NCBI GenBank assembly: GCA_020440825.1
Contig: JAGRNJ010000031.1
Span: 1-37,067 of the forward strand
DNA length: 37,067 nucleotides
Reading direction: 5' to 3'
Origin: Leptospiraceae bacterium
GTDB taxonomy: Bacteria > Spirochaetota > Leptospiria > Turneriellales > Turneriellaceae
The stretch's first letter is position 1; each line of letters opens with the position of its first letter. A program made the position numbers and the translations under genes. Under the pieces are notes generated by a model. The model had not been told where the DNA came from. It saw only the letters and a program-made list of their open reading frames with translations, and did no database searches. Below are positions 25,715-33,953 of this stretch, piece after piece.

Positions 25715-25731
25715 GGCAGTTTCGAGCTGCC
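25715..25731. terminator. GC-rich hairpin between the CxxCC gene and the HHE gene
   Basis: GGCAG (25715-25719) and CTGCC (25727-25731) make a perfect 5-bp stem with a 7-nt loop, about 45 bp after the 3' end of the CxxCC gene. No strong T run follows on either strand. A weak terminator or an upstream element of the HHE promoter are both possible. Confidence 0.3.
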
Positions 25732-25774
25732 CTTATTCACGATTTAGACGGATTTATTCTTCCTATCTTGCGGG

Positions 25775-26497
25775 CTAATGATTAGGAGGCTCCGATACCG
25801 AGTCTGCTAAGATCTGCAGAATGCGATCGTGATACACTTTCAGTTTTTTTTCGGGAATCTCTTGTCCAAGAAACCATTCTCTGCACATCATTTTTGCACA
25901 ATGCACTGTAAGATCATCAAATTGCTCGGGCAGATGCACCGCCGGCTCAAAACCGGTCACCGGTGCCTGCTCTTTCTCGAGGGTATGCATGGCAAGTTCT
26001 CGCAAATTATTCAGCACGGAGGGGACATTCTTTGCGAGTCGAACCATTCCTTTCAGCAGATTATAATGAGCTGCCAATCTTGAATAGCGGATATAACCTG
26101 TTGCAGAAATTGACTGACTGAGATTATTTTCTTTTGCCAGGCAGTCAAAGGCAAGGCAAATTCCTTCTCCATAAAATGAAAAGTTCTGCGGATGCTCCCA
26201 CAGAGATATCTGAGAATGCGGACTCCCGAGCGGGTGAAGCAGACAACCAGAATGCGATTCACTGAGCTCTCCGAGAAATGGGCACACATAATGTTCACGA
26301 ATTATGCGCAGACTTTCTAATCTCTGCTCGCCTGCCTGACGAAACTGAACAATATTCTCGGCTTGAGAAATATCTGTCTGCAGAAATTGTTCAGTGTTAT
26401 CTCTTAAGTATTTTCTTCTTTCCTGGTCAGTAAGATTGAGATTATTCAGTCCGCAGCAGGAACTGCAGGAAACATCGGTTCGCATGCAGGCATTCAT
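25775..26497 (-). CDS. Cys-cluster protein resembling the YkgJ (CxxCxxCC) metal-chelating family
   Basis: 240 residues. The start has C-SSCC (Cys11, Cys14, Cys15) followed by LNLTDQERRKYL, and a second cluster YVCPFL ... SGCLLHPLG (Cys72, Cys85). This arrangement (CxxCC, an acidic helix, then CPFL and GCxxxxxRP) recalls the YkgJ/UPF0153 group, proposed to bind zinc or an iron-sulfur cluster. The terminal Cys of the canonical motif is not obvious, so the match is partial. The remainder is helical. Follows the LamG-like gene by 3 nt in the rpiB operon; a role in metal-dependent modification is only a guess. Confidence 0.65.
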   Translation of the reverse strand: MNACMRTDVSCSSCCGLNNLNLTDQERRKYLRDNTEQFLQTDISQAENIVQFRQAGEQRLESLRIIREHYVCPFLGELSESHSGCLLHPLGSPHSQISLWEHPQNFSFYGEGICLAFDCLAKENNLSQSISATGYIRYSRLAAHYNLLKGMVRLAKNVPSVLNNLRELAMHTLEKEQAPVTGFEPAVHLPEQFDDLTVHCAKMMCREWFLGQEIPEKKLKVYHDRILQILADSVSEPPNH

Positions 26498-26500
26498 CGT

Positions 26501-28189
26501 TTACCGGGGGCGGGCAATAACAACATTAGAACGTTTTGATTCATGGTCTCTCAATTCCGGGGCTTCATCATAAGCCGAATCACAGGCCGTGACCCAGAAA
26601 TAATAAGGAATATCGCCCTGTAGAAGTGGATATTCGAACCTTAATTCTGGCTTGTTGCGGGTATAGACAATATTCTGCTCAATCATTTCATTGGTAATGG
26701 TTATCTGCAGACGATTCGTATCTTTACCAGTCAGGCGAAAGTCTTTGTCATTGATGGTTTTGAGCAGACTGCCCCCACCCTCTAATGATTCAGCCCGGGC
26801 ATAGCGAATCACCCCTAGCGGTTTATCCTGGGTGAGACCGTAATAGATGTGATAGCGCCCTCCTTTGATCACATCAAGTTCAGGATTTCTGAAAAAACTC
26901 AACGTTATCTGCTCAATCGATTCATCGATCACCGCCAGTCCCTGGGGTGGTGCCGGCGGCAGATTTTGACGGGTTGCAATGTGCAACGATTTAAGCCTGG
27001 GAGAAATTCTACCAGAAGCGTCTGAGAACAACTCAATCCGGTATTGAAAAAAGCGGGCAGATACTTCCATTGCCCGCCAGGGTCGAAAAGGAAGTTCATA
27101 GTCGGGAGTATCGGGCTTAAAGGGCAGATTCGAATATCGAATAAAAAATTTGAGACGGGTTCCTGCAGGAATCTCAGTATTCATCAATACTTTTAGAATA
27201 GAACTTGCCGAATAACCGATATCATAACGCGGCGAAGTAAAAACTCCCTTGTCAACATCCATCCGCCCTGCAAGCTTCACAGGTTTACCGAAATGTCCCG
27301 AACCGGTAGCAGGGTCTACCACTGCATTTGCTAAAAGCATTTCATCAATCGCACCTAAGAACCCCCTGCCAATCTGCAGGCGGGAACCGTCAAAGGCATG
27401 AAATTTACCGAGTAAGGTTGTCGCGCCTGATTTGCCGTTGACAGTGACAAATATCTTGTCCTGTTCTATCCCGTTGAGATAAACCGTCATTTCACCTTTT
27501 GCTTCGTTATATGTCAAAAGCAGTTCATTAAATTTCTCACTGCTTACACTTGTTCTGGTTCGCAGAAGTACATTTTCAGCACTGACATTTCCCAATGAAA
27601 AAATATTTCTGAACGAAAAAACTGCCTGACCATTCTCAAGATAAAGATACATGGCAGTTAATTTACCCTCAAAGACCCCACCTTTGCGAAGAATATCCAT
27701 CCGGTTTTTTCTTTCATAGGGCTTAAAACGAAGGTAGATTGAAAAGTCTCCTATGTGATCTTTTCTTTCGGTGAAAAGATATTCCGGTGGTTCCAGATCA
27801 ATACCATGCTTGGGTTGCTCAAAGCTCGCTGCCATACCCACTATATTATTGCCCTTGATATTGCGGTAACGAGCAACATCAATTCCGAAACCTGCCCGAC
27901 CAGATCTCAGAGTAGAGTCGAAGTTTAAAAACAGGTATTCACTTTGCAATTCCTGTAGCTCAACAGATTTTCTTTCCAGTAAAACATTTTCTTCACCAGA
28001 ACTTGCCTTTTGAATAACCACACCCTGTAATTGATGAGCCTGAAAAGAACTCCCGCCTGCCCCAAAGAAAAAGTCTTTAGCAACAGGATAAACAGAAGTA
28101 CCAAGAGAGAAGTATAAGCCTACAGCCAGAAAGAATTTCAGTAATTTAGATTTGTTCGATTTTCTGTACGCGCCGCTGGTGACGGCCAC
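26501..28189 (-). CDS. Exported LamG/concanavalin-like surface protein
   Basis: About 562 residues from a GTG at 28189; a TTG at 28195 is equally possible. The open frame reaches 28513, but that extension lies inside rpiB in another frame. A signal-anchor (KSKLLKFFLAVGLYFSLGTSVYPVA) is followed by a laminin-G/concanavalin-like beta-sandwich: FGIDVARYRN, DFSIYLRFKPYE, LLLTYNEAKGEMTVYLNG, LQIGRGFLGAIDEMLLAN. A second beta region follows (DIGYSASSILKVLMNT), then a fibronectin-III-like C-terminal part beginning PPAPPQGLAVIDESIEQITL. Such modules usually bind carbohydrate or host/environmental ligands at the cell surface. Co-transcribed with rpiB upstream and the CxxCC gene downstream. Confidence 0.75.
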   Translation of the reverse strand: MAVTSGAYRKSNKSKLLKFFLAVGLYFSLGTSVYPVAKDFFFGAGGSSFQAHQLQGVVIQKASSGEENVLLERKSVELQELQSEYLFLNFDSTLRSGRAGFGIDVARYRNIKGNNIVGMAASFEQPKHGIDLEPPEYLFTERKDHIGDFSIYLRFKPYERKNRMDILRKGGVFEGKLTAMYLYLENGQAVFSFRNIFSLGNVSAENVLLRTRTSVSSEKFNELLLTYNEAKGEMTVYLNGIEQDKIFVTVNGKSGATTLLGKFHAFDGSRLQIGRGFLGAIDEMLLANAVVDPATGSGHFGKPVKLAGRMDVDKGVFTSPRYDIGYSASSILKVLMNTEIPAGTRLKFFIRYSNLPFKPDTPDYELPFRPWRAMEVSARFFQYRIELFSDASGRISPRLKSLHIATRQNLPPAPPQGLAVIDESIEQITLSFFRNPELDVIKGGRYHIYYGLTQDKPLGVIRYARAESLEGGGSLLKTINDKDFRLTGKDTNRLQITITNEMIEQNIVYTRNKPELRFEYPLLQGDIPYYFWVTACDSAYDEAPELRDHESKRSNVVIARPR

Positions 28190-28571
28190 CTTCAAATTCT
28201 GTGTCGAGAAATAAACGAACGATACGAAATGCCATTTCGAGATCCAGAACCCGGCCACCCAGGGCAAGTACGTTGGCATCATTATGCCGGCGAGCCATTT
28301 CGGCTGTGAATGCATCATGACAAAGAGCTGCACGAATCCCCTTAAACCGATTGGCCGCAATCGAAATACCGATTCCGGTACCACAGATAAGAATTCCTCT
28401 TTCAATTTCTTCATTGAGTATTGCCTTACAAAGTACCTGCGCATAATCAGGATAATCGACTGACTCATCAGAACTGGTGCCAAAATCCTGCCATTGAATT
28501 GCCTTGAACTCATTTTTGATTGACGTTTTTAACGCTAGCCCACCATGATCTGCTGCTATACCCACCTGCAT
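28146..28571 (-). CDS. rpiB: Ribose-5-phosphate isomerase B
   Basis: 141 residues. Interconverts ribose 5-phosphate and ribulose 5-phosphate in the pentose phosphate pathway. Signatures: MQVGIAADHGGLALK, DFGTSSDESVDYPDYA, GILICGTGIGISIAANRFKGIRAALCHD (the catalytic Cys region, GTGIG loop), HNDANVLALGGRV and the C-terminal RHQRRVQKI. Length is typical. A possible promoter lies at 28604-28631 on the minus strand (-10 TAGAAT). Its 3' end overlaps the start of the LamG-like gene. Confidence 0.96.
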   Translation of the reverse strand: MQVGIAADHGGLALKTSIKNEFKAIQWQDFGTSSDESVDYPDYAQVLCKAILNEEIERGILICGTGIGISIAANRFKGIRAALCHDAFTAEMARRHNDANVLALGGRVLDLEMAFRIVRLFLDTEFEGGRHQRRVQKIEQI

Positions 28572-28718
28572 AAACTCGCTTGAATTTCAGGTATGTCATG
28601 TCTATTCTAATATCGGAAGAAATTATGATAAGTTTATGCAATTACCCCGGTAAAGATTGCCGGTTCGTTGAGGTTTACTCAAAAAATCTGTTGACCTGTA
28701 CGACAAATGCCGATCATT

Positions 28719-28749
28719 AAGAAGGAATCAATTGCGAACTTTAATATAA
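28719..28749 (+). promoter_or_regulatory. Strong Shine-Dalgarno with five-codon mini-ORF before the TPR-barrel gene
   Basis: AAGAAGGA (28719-28726) stands five nt before a TTG (28732) that opens TTG CGA ACT TTA ATA TAA. The stop ends one base before the ATG at 28751. The main ATG itself has no Shine-Dalgarno, so translation may be coupled through termination and reinitiation. Confidence 0.4.
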
Positions 28750-28750
28750 A

Positions 28751-30316
28751 ATGACGGGTTGCTCTATCAATATGTACAGAAATAAAATCTACCGCTTATT
28801 TTTCTGCGCGCTTTTTTTATTTATTCATTCTGGCATATTTTCACAGGAGCCGGCTGAGGTAGACAACGCTCAGCGTATACTCGAACTGAACCGGGTCGGT
28901 ATTGAACTTTCTGAGCAGGGTGAGTATGCAGAAGCAATTCAGAAATTTGAAGAAGCTTCCCGTCTTGAAGATCGCCGTGGCAGTATCTCATGGCATAACC
29001 TTGCATATGCTTTTGAGCAGTCGGGTGATCGAAAAAAAGCGATGGCTTCATACATCAATGCCCTGGAAAGAAATCCTGACCTGCTGCCCTCTTTACAGAA
29101 TCTGAGTCGTCTTGAATATCTCGAGGGTAACTACCGGGAATCAATTCAATATGGAGAGAAAGTTTTGCAAATTGATCCGCGCAATCGGGAAGTTCCTCGC
29201 TGGCTACCCGATGCATATGCCAGAGCTGCAGAAAAGCGCATGTTTGATTTGCGCAATACTGATCAACCCGGTGAAAAAGAAAACGAAGAAGATTACAAAC
29301 CTGAAATGCTCGACCGCGAGTACCAGATTCATGTGGGAATGAAGGTAAACCCGGTGTTCCGCTTTTTGAAATCCAGTTCTGCCCTGGCAATACATACACA
29401 GGGGGGACCAAACGTCATACCCAATGATCTTTATGCAAGTTTGCGTCTCAATAATTTTTTTGAACTGCGTACCAGTATAGGAAATCCCTTTTTCGGATTG
29501 CTGCAGCCCGCATTTATGGCAGGTCGCCAGAATATTGATTATCTCATACACCATAAATCTTTTTACTGGGGAGCCGGTGTTCAGTTTACCCAGCTCAATC
29601 TTGGCAAATCGGCGATTCCTGATCGAGCAGACTTTCTGGAAAATACAGCTTACAGTGATCTCTCAGATACAAAGTTTGGTATAGAGTTAGGCAGCAAAGG
29701 CAAAGATACACTGTTTCGCATTCGCTTTTTCCCCCGCTATTTATTTAGAGACTCAGAGGGGGCTGCTGTTCAAAACCGGTTTGACACCGCAGACTTCTTG
29801 ATTGAATTTCGGGCAATGCTTGACCTGTTCAGCAAACGGGACAAAAACAATGTATTCTCTGCTACCCCGGCAGAATTCTATGCCCGCTTTCAGACCAGTG
29901 AATTGTATATTACCGAATACTCCCGCCCAAGTGACTCATCCACTCGATCCCACTGGTTCGGCACTTATGATATTATGGTGGGTATGGAATTCGGCTCTCT
30001 TAAAGAAAAATTTGACGAGATTCCTTTTACCATCGGCTTTGAACTGGCAGAACGATTGTACTTCTTTGATACAGGCAATACGAATCTGTCAGGATTTGGA
30101 AATTCACAGGGATATTTTGGCTTTAATCTTGATAGCGCGCTGACCGGAACTTCATTCCCGGGTTTTCGGTCAAATTCACATATTTTCTCTTTTTTCAGCA
30201 GACAAAGGTTTTTTACTCACTGGATTTTTACCCAGCGACTGGGTCTTGAATTTACCCGTTCTGCCGAATCGGTACACGGTCTACTGCTCGAACTGGGAGT
30301 CGAAGCACGCTATTGA
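28751..30316 (+). CDS. TPR protein with outer-membrane barrel-like C-terminal region
   Basis: 521 residues. The N-terminus has a hydrophobic export signal (YRLFFCALFLFIHSGIFSQ); the ATG at 28772 (Met8) could also start it. Residues about 40-150 contain three tetratricopeptide repeats (ELSEQGEYAEAIQKFEEA, WHNLAYAFEQSGDRKKAM, YRESIQYGEKVLQIDP). After a charged linker, residues about 200-521 show amphipathic beta-strands with aromatic girdles and end in LGVEARY, an aromatic C-terminus as in outer-membrane proteins. It could be a periplasmic scaffold attached to a barrel. The final TGA overlaps the start of the next TPR gene (TTGA), a tight two-gene operon. Confidence 0.78.
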   Translation: MTGCSINMYRNKIYRLFFCALFLFIHSGIFSQEPAEVDNAQRILELNRVGIELSEQGEYAEAIQKFEEASRLEDRRGSISWHNLAYAFEQSGDRKKAMASYINALERNPDLLPSLQNLSRLEYLEGNYRESIQYGEKVLQIDPRNREVPRWLPDAYARAAEKRMFDLRNTDQPGEKENEEDYKPEMLDREYQIHVGMKVNPVFRFLKSSSALAIHTQGGPNVIPNDLYASLRLNNFFELRTSIGNPFFGLLQPAFMAGRQNIDYLIHHKSFYWGAGVQFTQLNLGKSAIPDRADFLENTAYSDLSDTKFGIELGSKGKDTLFRIRFFPRYLFRDSEGAAVQNRFDTADFLIEFRAMLDLFSKRDKNNVFSATPAEFYARFQTSELYITEYSRPSDSSTRSHWFGTYDIMVGMEFGSLKEKFDEIPFTIGFELAERLYFFDTGNTNLSGFGNSQGYFGFNLDSALTGTSFPGFRSNSHIFSFFSRQRFFTHWIFTQRLGLEFTRSAESVHGLLLELGVEARY

Positions 30317-31209
30317 AATATCTTTATCTTCTCTGTTATCTTTTTTTCAGTCTGTTTTTTCACTCGATTATTCATGCTCAACGCATCTATGATTACAACT
30401 GGCGAGATTTTCAACTGCAGGGTAAAGAGCACCTGAAATTCGAGAGGTATGATGTCGCTCTGTATTATTTCGAAAAAGCAGAACGCTGGGCACGCAATGA
30501 TTCCAGCACCACAGAATATGAACGCGGAGAACTGTTCGGGAATATAGGTGATTGCTTGCAAATACTGGGTAAAGAATTTGAAGCAAGGGATTACTATGAG
30601 AGCAGTCTTGATGCCGGGTTCATAGAACCTGCTCGTATTTTATTTCTAGCCAGATTCTATCGTAAACGCCGGAACTATTCTGTTTCAATTCGATATTTTG
30701 CAAATTATTTTGAACTCAAGCCTACCGACATGCAGGCAGTCTGGGAACATGCGCAGACAAAAGCCCTGCATGAAGGCAGAGATTCTGCAAAACAGTTTTT
30801 GCAAACCTGGAGAGAAAAAAGAAGCTGTGAAATCAGTGTACGGCCGACTGACACTCAACTCACTTGTCTCGACGAATTTCGAAGAAAGTATGCAGGACAT
30901 CCTGAAAACAGTTTCGCCTATGTGCGCGCTTTGTCAGCCGCGGGAAATTCTGACGAGGCGATGAAAATTGCCGAATGGCTGTATACCATATTTGGGGATG
31001 ACCCTCGTTATGCCTGGCCGGCTGCAACACTGTTTTATCAGAAAAAAAAATACAGCAAAGCAGAAGAAGTACTGTTAGAGATTTTAGAGAAAGAAAGTCT
31101 TAATCGTCAGGCTCTTGAACTTCTCTATGCAATCGCTCTGGAAACTGACAACGAAAACAAAGCAGATAGAATAAATAAGATGATTGAGCAATCAGAAAGC
31201 TTGAGGTGA
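30313..31209 (+). CDS. Exported tetratricopeptide-repeat protein
   Basis: 298 residues from a TTG start overlapping the previous stop. Signal peptide KYLYLLCYLFFSLFFHSIIHA. TPR-like helices: YDVALYYFEKAERWARN, GNIGDCLQILGKEFEARDYYE, YSVSIRYFANYFELKP and YSKAEEVLLEILEKES, with Ala/Leu-rich helical arrays to the end. Likely a periplasmic interaction scaffold for the preceding TPR-barrel protein. Its stop codon lies in the palindrome shared with the convergent cupin gene. Confidence 0.8.
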   Translation: MKYLYLLCYLFFSLFFHSIIHAQRIYDYNWRDFQLQGKEHLKFERYDVALYYFEKAERWARNDSSTTEYERGELFGNIGDCLQILGKEFEARDYYESSLDAGFIEPARILFLARFYRKRRNYSVSIRYFANYFELKPTDMQAVWEHAQTKALHEGRDSAKQFLQTWREKRSCEISVRPTDTQLTCLDEFRRKYAGHPENSFAYVRALSAAGNSDEAMKIAEWLYTIFGDDPRYAWPAATLFYQKKKYSKAEEVLLEILEKESLNRQALELLYAIALETDNENKADRINKMIEQSESLR

Positions 31210-31216
31210 ACCTCAA
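31201..31216. terminator. Palindrome spanning the stops of the convergent TPR and cupin genes
   Basis: TTGAGG-TGAA-CCTCAA (31201-31216), a perfect 6-bp stem with a TGAA loop, contains the plus-strand stop TGA (31207-31209) and the minus-strand stop (31215-31213). It could stop or insulate both transcripts, though no T run follows. Confidence 0.4.
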
Positions 31217-31560
31217 TCTGCAGAATTCTTTCCCGGGGTGCATAGATAAAAACGTGCACCACCGTCAAAAGGAAACGCAGCGAGATGAATGGCATGTGGC
31301 TGAATTGTAATCATTTCACCTTCTGCCAGATCAACAATATCTTCTTCAATGATCAGGCGCATCTTGCCTTCAAGCACCAGAATCATCTCTGGTACTGCGT
31401 GGGAATGGTATGGCACAAGTTCCCCTCTCGAATGTTTGAGTTCATAGACTCGGTGCCTTTTAATGAGCAGGGTTTTCAAAAAACGATGCAGCTCAAGTTC
31501 TGAGCCGAATATACGCCGGCTGTCTTGAATATCATAGAATTTTGAACCCTTTTCATTCAT
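31213..31560 (-). CDS. Small cupin-domain protein
   Basis: 115 residues, one cupin beta-barrel. Motif 1 is seen as PYHSHAVPEMILVLEGKMRL (G(X)5HXH(X)3-4E pattern: H-S-H ... E) and motif 2 as GEMITIQPHAIH. A metal site with His residues is therefore likely. Could be a sensor, isomerase or ligand-binding accessory; substrate unknown. It sits 3 nt after the FecR gene, last in the sigma-factor operon. Confidence 0.85.
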   Translation of the reverse strand: MNEKGSKFYDIQDSRRIFGSELELHRFLKTLLIKRHRVYELKHSRGELVPYHSHAVPEMILVLEGKMRLIIEEDIVDLAEGEMITIQPHAIHLAAFPFDGGARFYLCTPGKNSAD

Positions 31561-31563
31561 GCT

Positions 31564-32316
31564 TTATTTCCAGAGGTTTTCTTTCATTTCTTGCTGACGA
31601 CGTTTAATTTCGTCAATATTTGCCTTGTTTTTTTCTTTCATCTCTTTGAGCATTTTATAATTTTTTTCTTTCATGACATCAAGATGAGCAAAAATTTCCA
31701 TTTTCTTTTGCATGAATTCTTCGAGCTTCTTTTTCTGCATTTCAGCAGCATCGGTACGTACCTGCTCACCCGGCGAGAGATCAAGCGACCCAGACGAGCT
31801 TGCTACTGCAACTTTACCGTCATTCACATAGACCCCGGGTGGTATATCAGAGTCTTCATGTTTTTCTGTGCTCTGCCCTTCGGTCATCACAAACTCAGTA
31901 CCCCTTACCCCCGCAGTGGTTGTCGGGCTGCGAATTTCATAGCTGCTGCCCGAGGGGAGTTTTTTTACAAGTTTGTTGTAAACGGTACCGTTCTTCAGTT
32001 CGACCACAAGATTACGGGTTTCACCTGCTTCATATAACTGTGCAAGATTGATATAGGAATACGGTGCAAGCTGTAAAACTGCCTCGGGCCCAATCTGAAC
32101 ATGAACCTTCCCTTTTCCGGTTTGAATTTCATCACTCTGGTAAAAAATTGTCTGCGGACGTACCCTGACTTTTTTTCCATCACGAATATACCAGGCCTCA
32201 CCTATAACGAGAGTGGCAGCTGCCAAAGTCTCGCCACCCTGTGCAAGCAATGCAGAATGTGGAACAAATGAAGCAAGTACCAGTAAGATTGCTAAATAAA
32301 ATTTTCTATTTTTCAT
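31564..32316 (-). CDS. Exported FecR-domain protein with helical tail
   Basis: 250 residues. Signal peptide MKNRKFYLAILLVLASFVPH, cleavage near LLAQGG. A FecR domain follows (VRVRPQTIFYQSDEIQTGKGKVHVQIG, LAPYSYINL, ELKNGTVYNKL, SSYEIRSPTTTAGVRGTEFVM), the fold used in iron-dicitrate regulators and by many spirochaetal envelope proteins. The last 65 residues form a Lys/Glu/Met-rich coiled coil with repeated MKEKN-type units. The FecR domain is here periplasmic without a membrane anchor. A Shine-Dalgarno-like GGGG lies before the ATG. Downstream of a sigma-like factor gene, consistent with envelope signalling, although no TonB receptor is near. Confidence 0.88.
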   Translation of the reverse strand: MKNRKFYLAILLVLASFVPHSALLAQGGETLAAATLVIGEAWYIRDGKKVRVRPQTIFYQSDEIQTGKGKVHVQIGPEAVLQLAPYSYINLAQLYEAGETRNLVVELKNGTVYNKLVKKLPSGSSYEIRSPTTTAGVRGTEFVMTEGQSTEKHEDSDIPPGVYVNDGKVAVASSSGSLDLSPGEQVRTDAAEMQKKKLEEFMQKKMEIFAHLDVMKEKNYKMLKEMKEKNKANIDEIKRRQQEMKENLWK

Positions 32317-32362
32317 ATTTTTTCCCCGTGCAGTTTAGACGCTCTATATCTCAATTTGTTCT

Positions 32363-32989
32363 CTAAACCTCAAATTCTATCAATTGTACATTTTTATCCA
32401 TGGCAAGTTCTGCCTCAAAATGGATCATACCCGTCAAATCTGCCGGCAGCAGGAACTCCGCCCCGCGTACCGAAAGATTCTGCATTTCATGTAAATTATT
32501 ATTGATATACAATTTCAAGTACAGAATAGACGAGCCGTTGCCGCTGGTTTGCCAGAAGAAACCTGTCCCATTCGGCAAGGTTTTGATTTCAAGGGAAAAG
32601 ATACAGCCGGGAATTTTGGGTTCGGCAAATTTGAAGGTCGCCGAAGAAAGCAGGTCTTCAGATTGCAGGTCACCCGCCCTCAACTCTGGCATGGGGGTTA
32701 AGGCAAATGGGCTCAGCATCGATGAAGATTCCAGTGCAAAAGCACCGGCAATTCTTGAGATTGCCAATTTTACACGCCGGGCAATCGGTTCGACCGGGGG
32801 TTCTTCGAGTAAGATTTCACTGTCGAGATACATTTCCCAGACCTCTTTGAGCATTGATTCTTCTTGTAAGGCCACTGCCCCCGTACCGTTCGATGATCGC
32901 AGTTCAGAGAGTGCCTGCATCCAGGTTGCTTCAGACATGCCCTCGGGAAGATCTCCCTGACTTTCGCTTCGTGATCTGTCAAATGGCAT
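32363..32989 (-). CDS. Hypothetical cytoplasmic protein in the sigma/FecR locus
   Basis: 208 residues, acidic N-terminal half (residues 1-75 rich in Glu/Ser), then a small beta-rich domain (FSLEIKTLPNGTGFFWQTSG, LYLKLYINNNLHEMQNLSVRG, IHFEAELAMDK). No signal peptide or membrane segment and no zinc-finger anti-sigma signature. Position between a sigma-like gene and a FecR gene suggests a regulatory partner, possibly of anti-sigma type; this is inference. A good Shine-Dalgarno (AAGGGGG) precedes its ATG. Confidence 0.65.
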   Translation of the reverse strand: MPFDRSRSESQGDLPEGMSEATWMQALSELRSSNGTGAVALQEESMLKEVWEMYLDSEILLEEPPVEPIARRVKLAISRIAGAFALESSSMLSPFALTPMPELRAGDLQSEDLLSSATFKFAEPKIPGCIFSLEIKTLPNGTGFFWQTSGNGSSILYLKLYINNNLHEMQNLSVRGAEFLLPADLTGMIHFEAELAMDKNVQLIEFEV

Positions 32990-33043
32990 TTTTTGCCCCC
33001 TTCGGTGCGGGTCGCCGGGAAAAATCGGTGTTCAAAAATAAAA

Positions 33044-33865
33044 TCATTCAGTACCCTCATCTTTAGAGTATCGTCGCAGTTCGTCAAGACCTTCTTTAAT
33101 TCTGCGGTTGACTGTACTCAAGGTAAACCCGGTCAAGTGTGCCAGATCACGCTGGGTTACTGTGGGTTTTTGTTCCTGTAATTCTTTCAACAACATTTCT
33201 CTTTTAACAGCGTGCTCAGAATTTTCGGTTCCGGCAAGTTTTTGTGAATACAATTTTCCCAGTTTCTCCTGTATTTTGTAAAACTGATCTTTTTGACGTG
33301 CAAGCGAGCGTTCATGTTTTTGCAAAAATTTACGGTAATCTTTCAAAAAAGTCAAACTTGCCCGGGCATTGACCATTTCCCGTACCATTGAAATTTTTAA
33401 AGGAAAACCAAAATACAGCCGCAGTATAATCTGGGTTTCGCGTGGTAAAATCTCAAGCATTTGGCGGATGGATTGTCGTTCATCGCTCGAGCCTTCAAAG
33501 ACAGGGCTGGCCGAGGCAAGCTTGAGTTCTTCTTCCGGATCGGCAAAATCATCTACTGCAGAATAGACACTGCGAGAGATCTTGCGACGGCCAATAAACT
33601 TGAGAAATGCAAAACGCAGGCGTACAGTAACAAATACCAGAAAACTGATTCCTCGGGCCGGGTCATAGTCTAGAAACAGGTGTTCAATTTTATCCTGATA
33701 AAACAGATAAAAATCGGATGAAACGTCTTCACTGTGTCGAAGACGATGGGCGGCAAACCGGTAAATATGCTCATGCAGTTGAATTACAGCCGCCTCTTTC
33801 ACAGAAGGCAGCGCATCTTTCGCTGAATAGAGACGAAATAGTTCTTGAAAGTCTGTCTCAAACAT
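33044..33865 (-). CDS. Divergent sigma-70-family (ECF-like) factor
   Basis: 273 residues. The N-terminal region (DVSSDFYLFYQDKIEHLFLDYDPARGISFLVFVTVRLRFAFLKF) fits sigma region 2 with its aromatic, basic DNA-melting helix. A linker follows, then LPRETQIILRLYFGFPLKI and a C-terminal helix-turn-helix VTQRDLAHLTGFTLSTVNRRIKEGLDELRRY fitting region 4. The linker between regions is longer and more basic than in ordinary ECF factors (about residues 175-230). Likely directs RNA polymerase to a small regulon, perhaps its own operon (hypothetical, FecR, cupin). It is divergent from dapF across an 88-bp spacer. Confidence 0.72.
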   Translation of the reverse strand: MFETDFQELFRLYSAKDALPSVKEAAVIQLHEHIYRFAAHRLRHSEDVSSDFYLFYQDKIEHLFLDYDPARGISFLVFVTVRLRFAFLKFIGRRKISRSVYSAVDDFADPEEELKLASASPVFEGSSDERQSIRQMLEILPRETQIILRLYFGFPLKISMVREMVNARASLTFLKDYRKFLQKHERSLARQKDQFYKIQEKLGKLYSQKLAGTENSEHAVKREMLLKELQEQKPTVTQRDLAHLTGFTLSTVNRRIKEGLDELRRYSKDEGTE

Positions 33866-33953
33866 ATTTTCTGGCCATTCGCAGAGATTTTAGGACATTT
33901 TCTGTACGCAGAAGATTTCAGCAACAAAATCCTGCAAGCGGAGAGTAAAAATC

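Noticed and set aside
28190-28513. N-terminal extension of the LamG-like gene
   Set aside because: It overlaps rpiB in a different frame; a signal peptide begins just after 28189.
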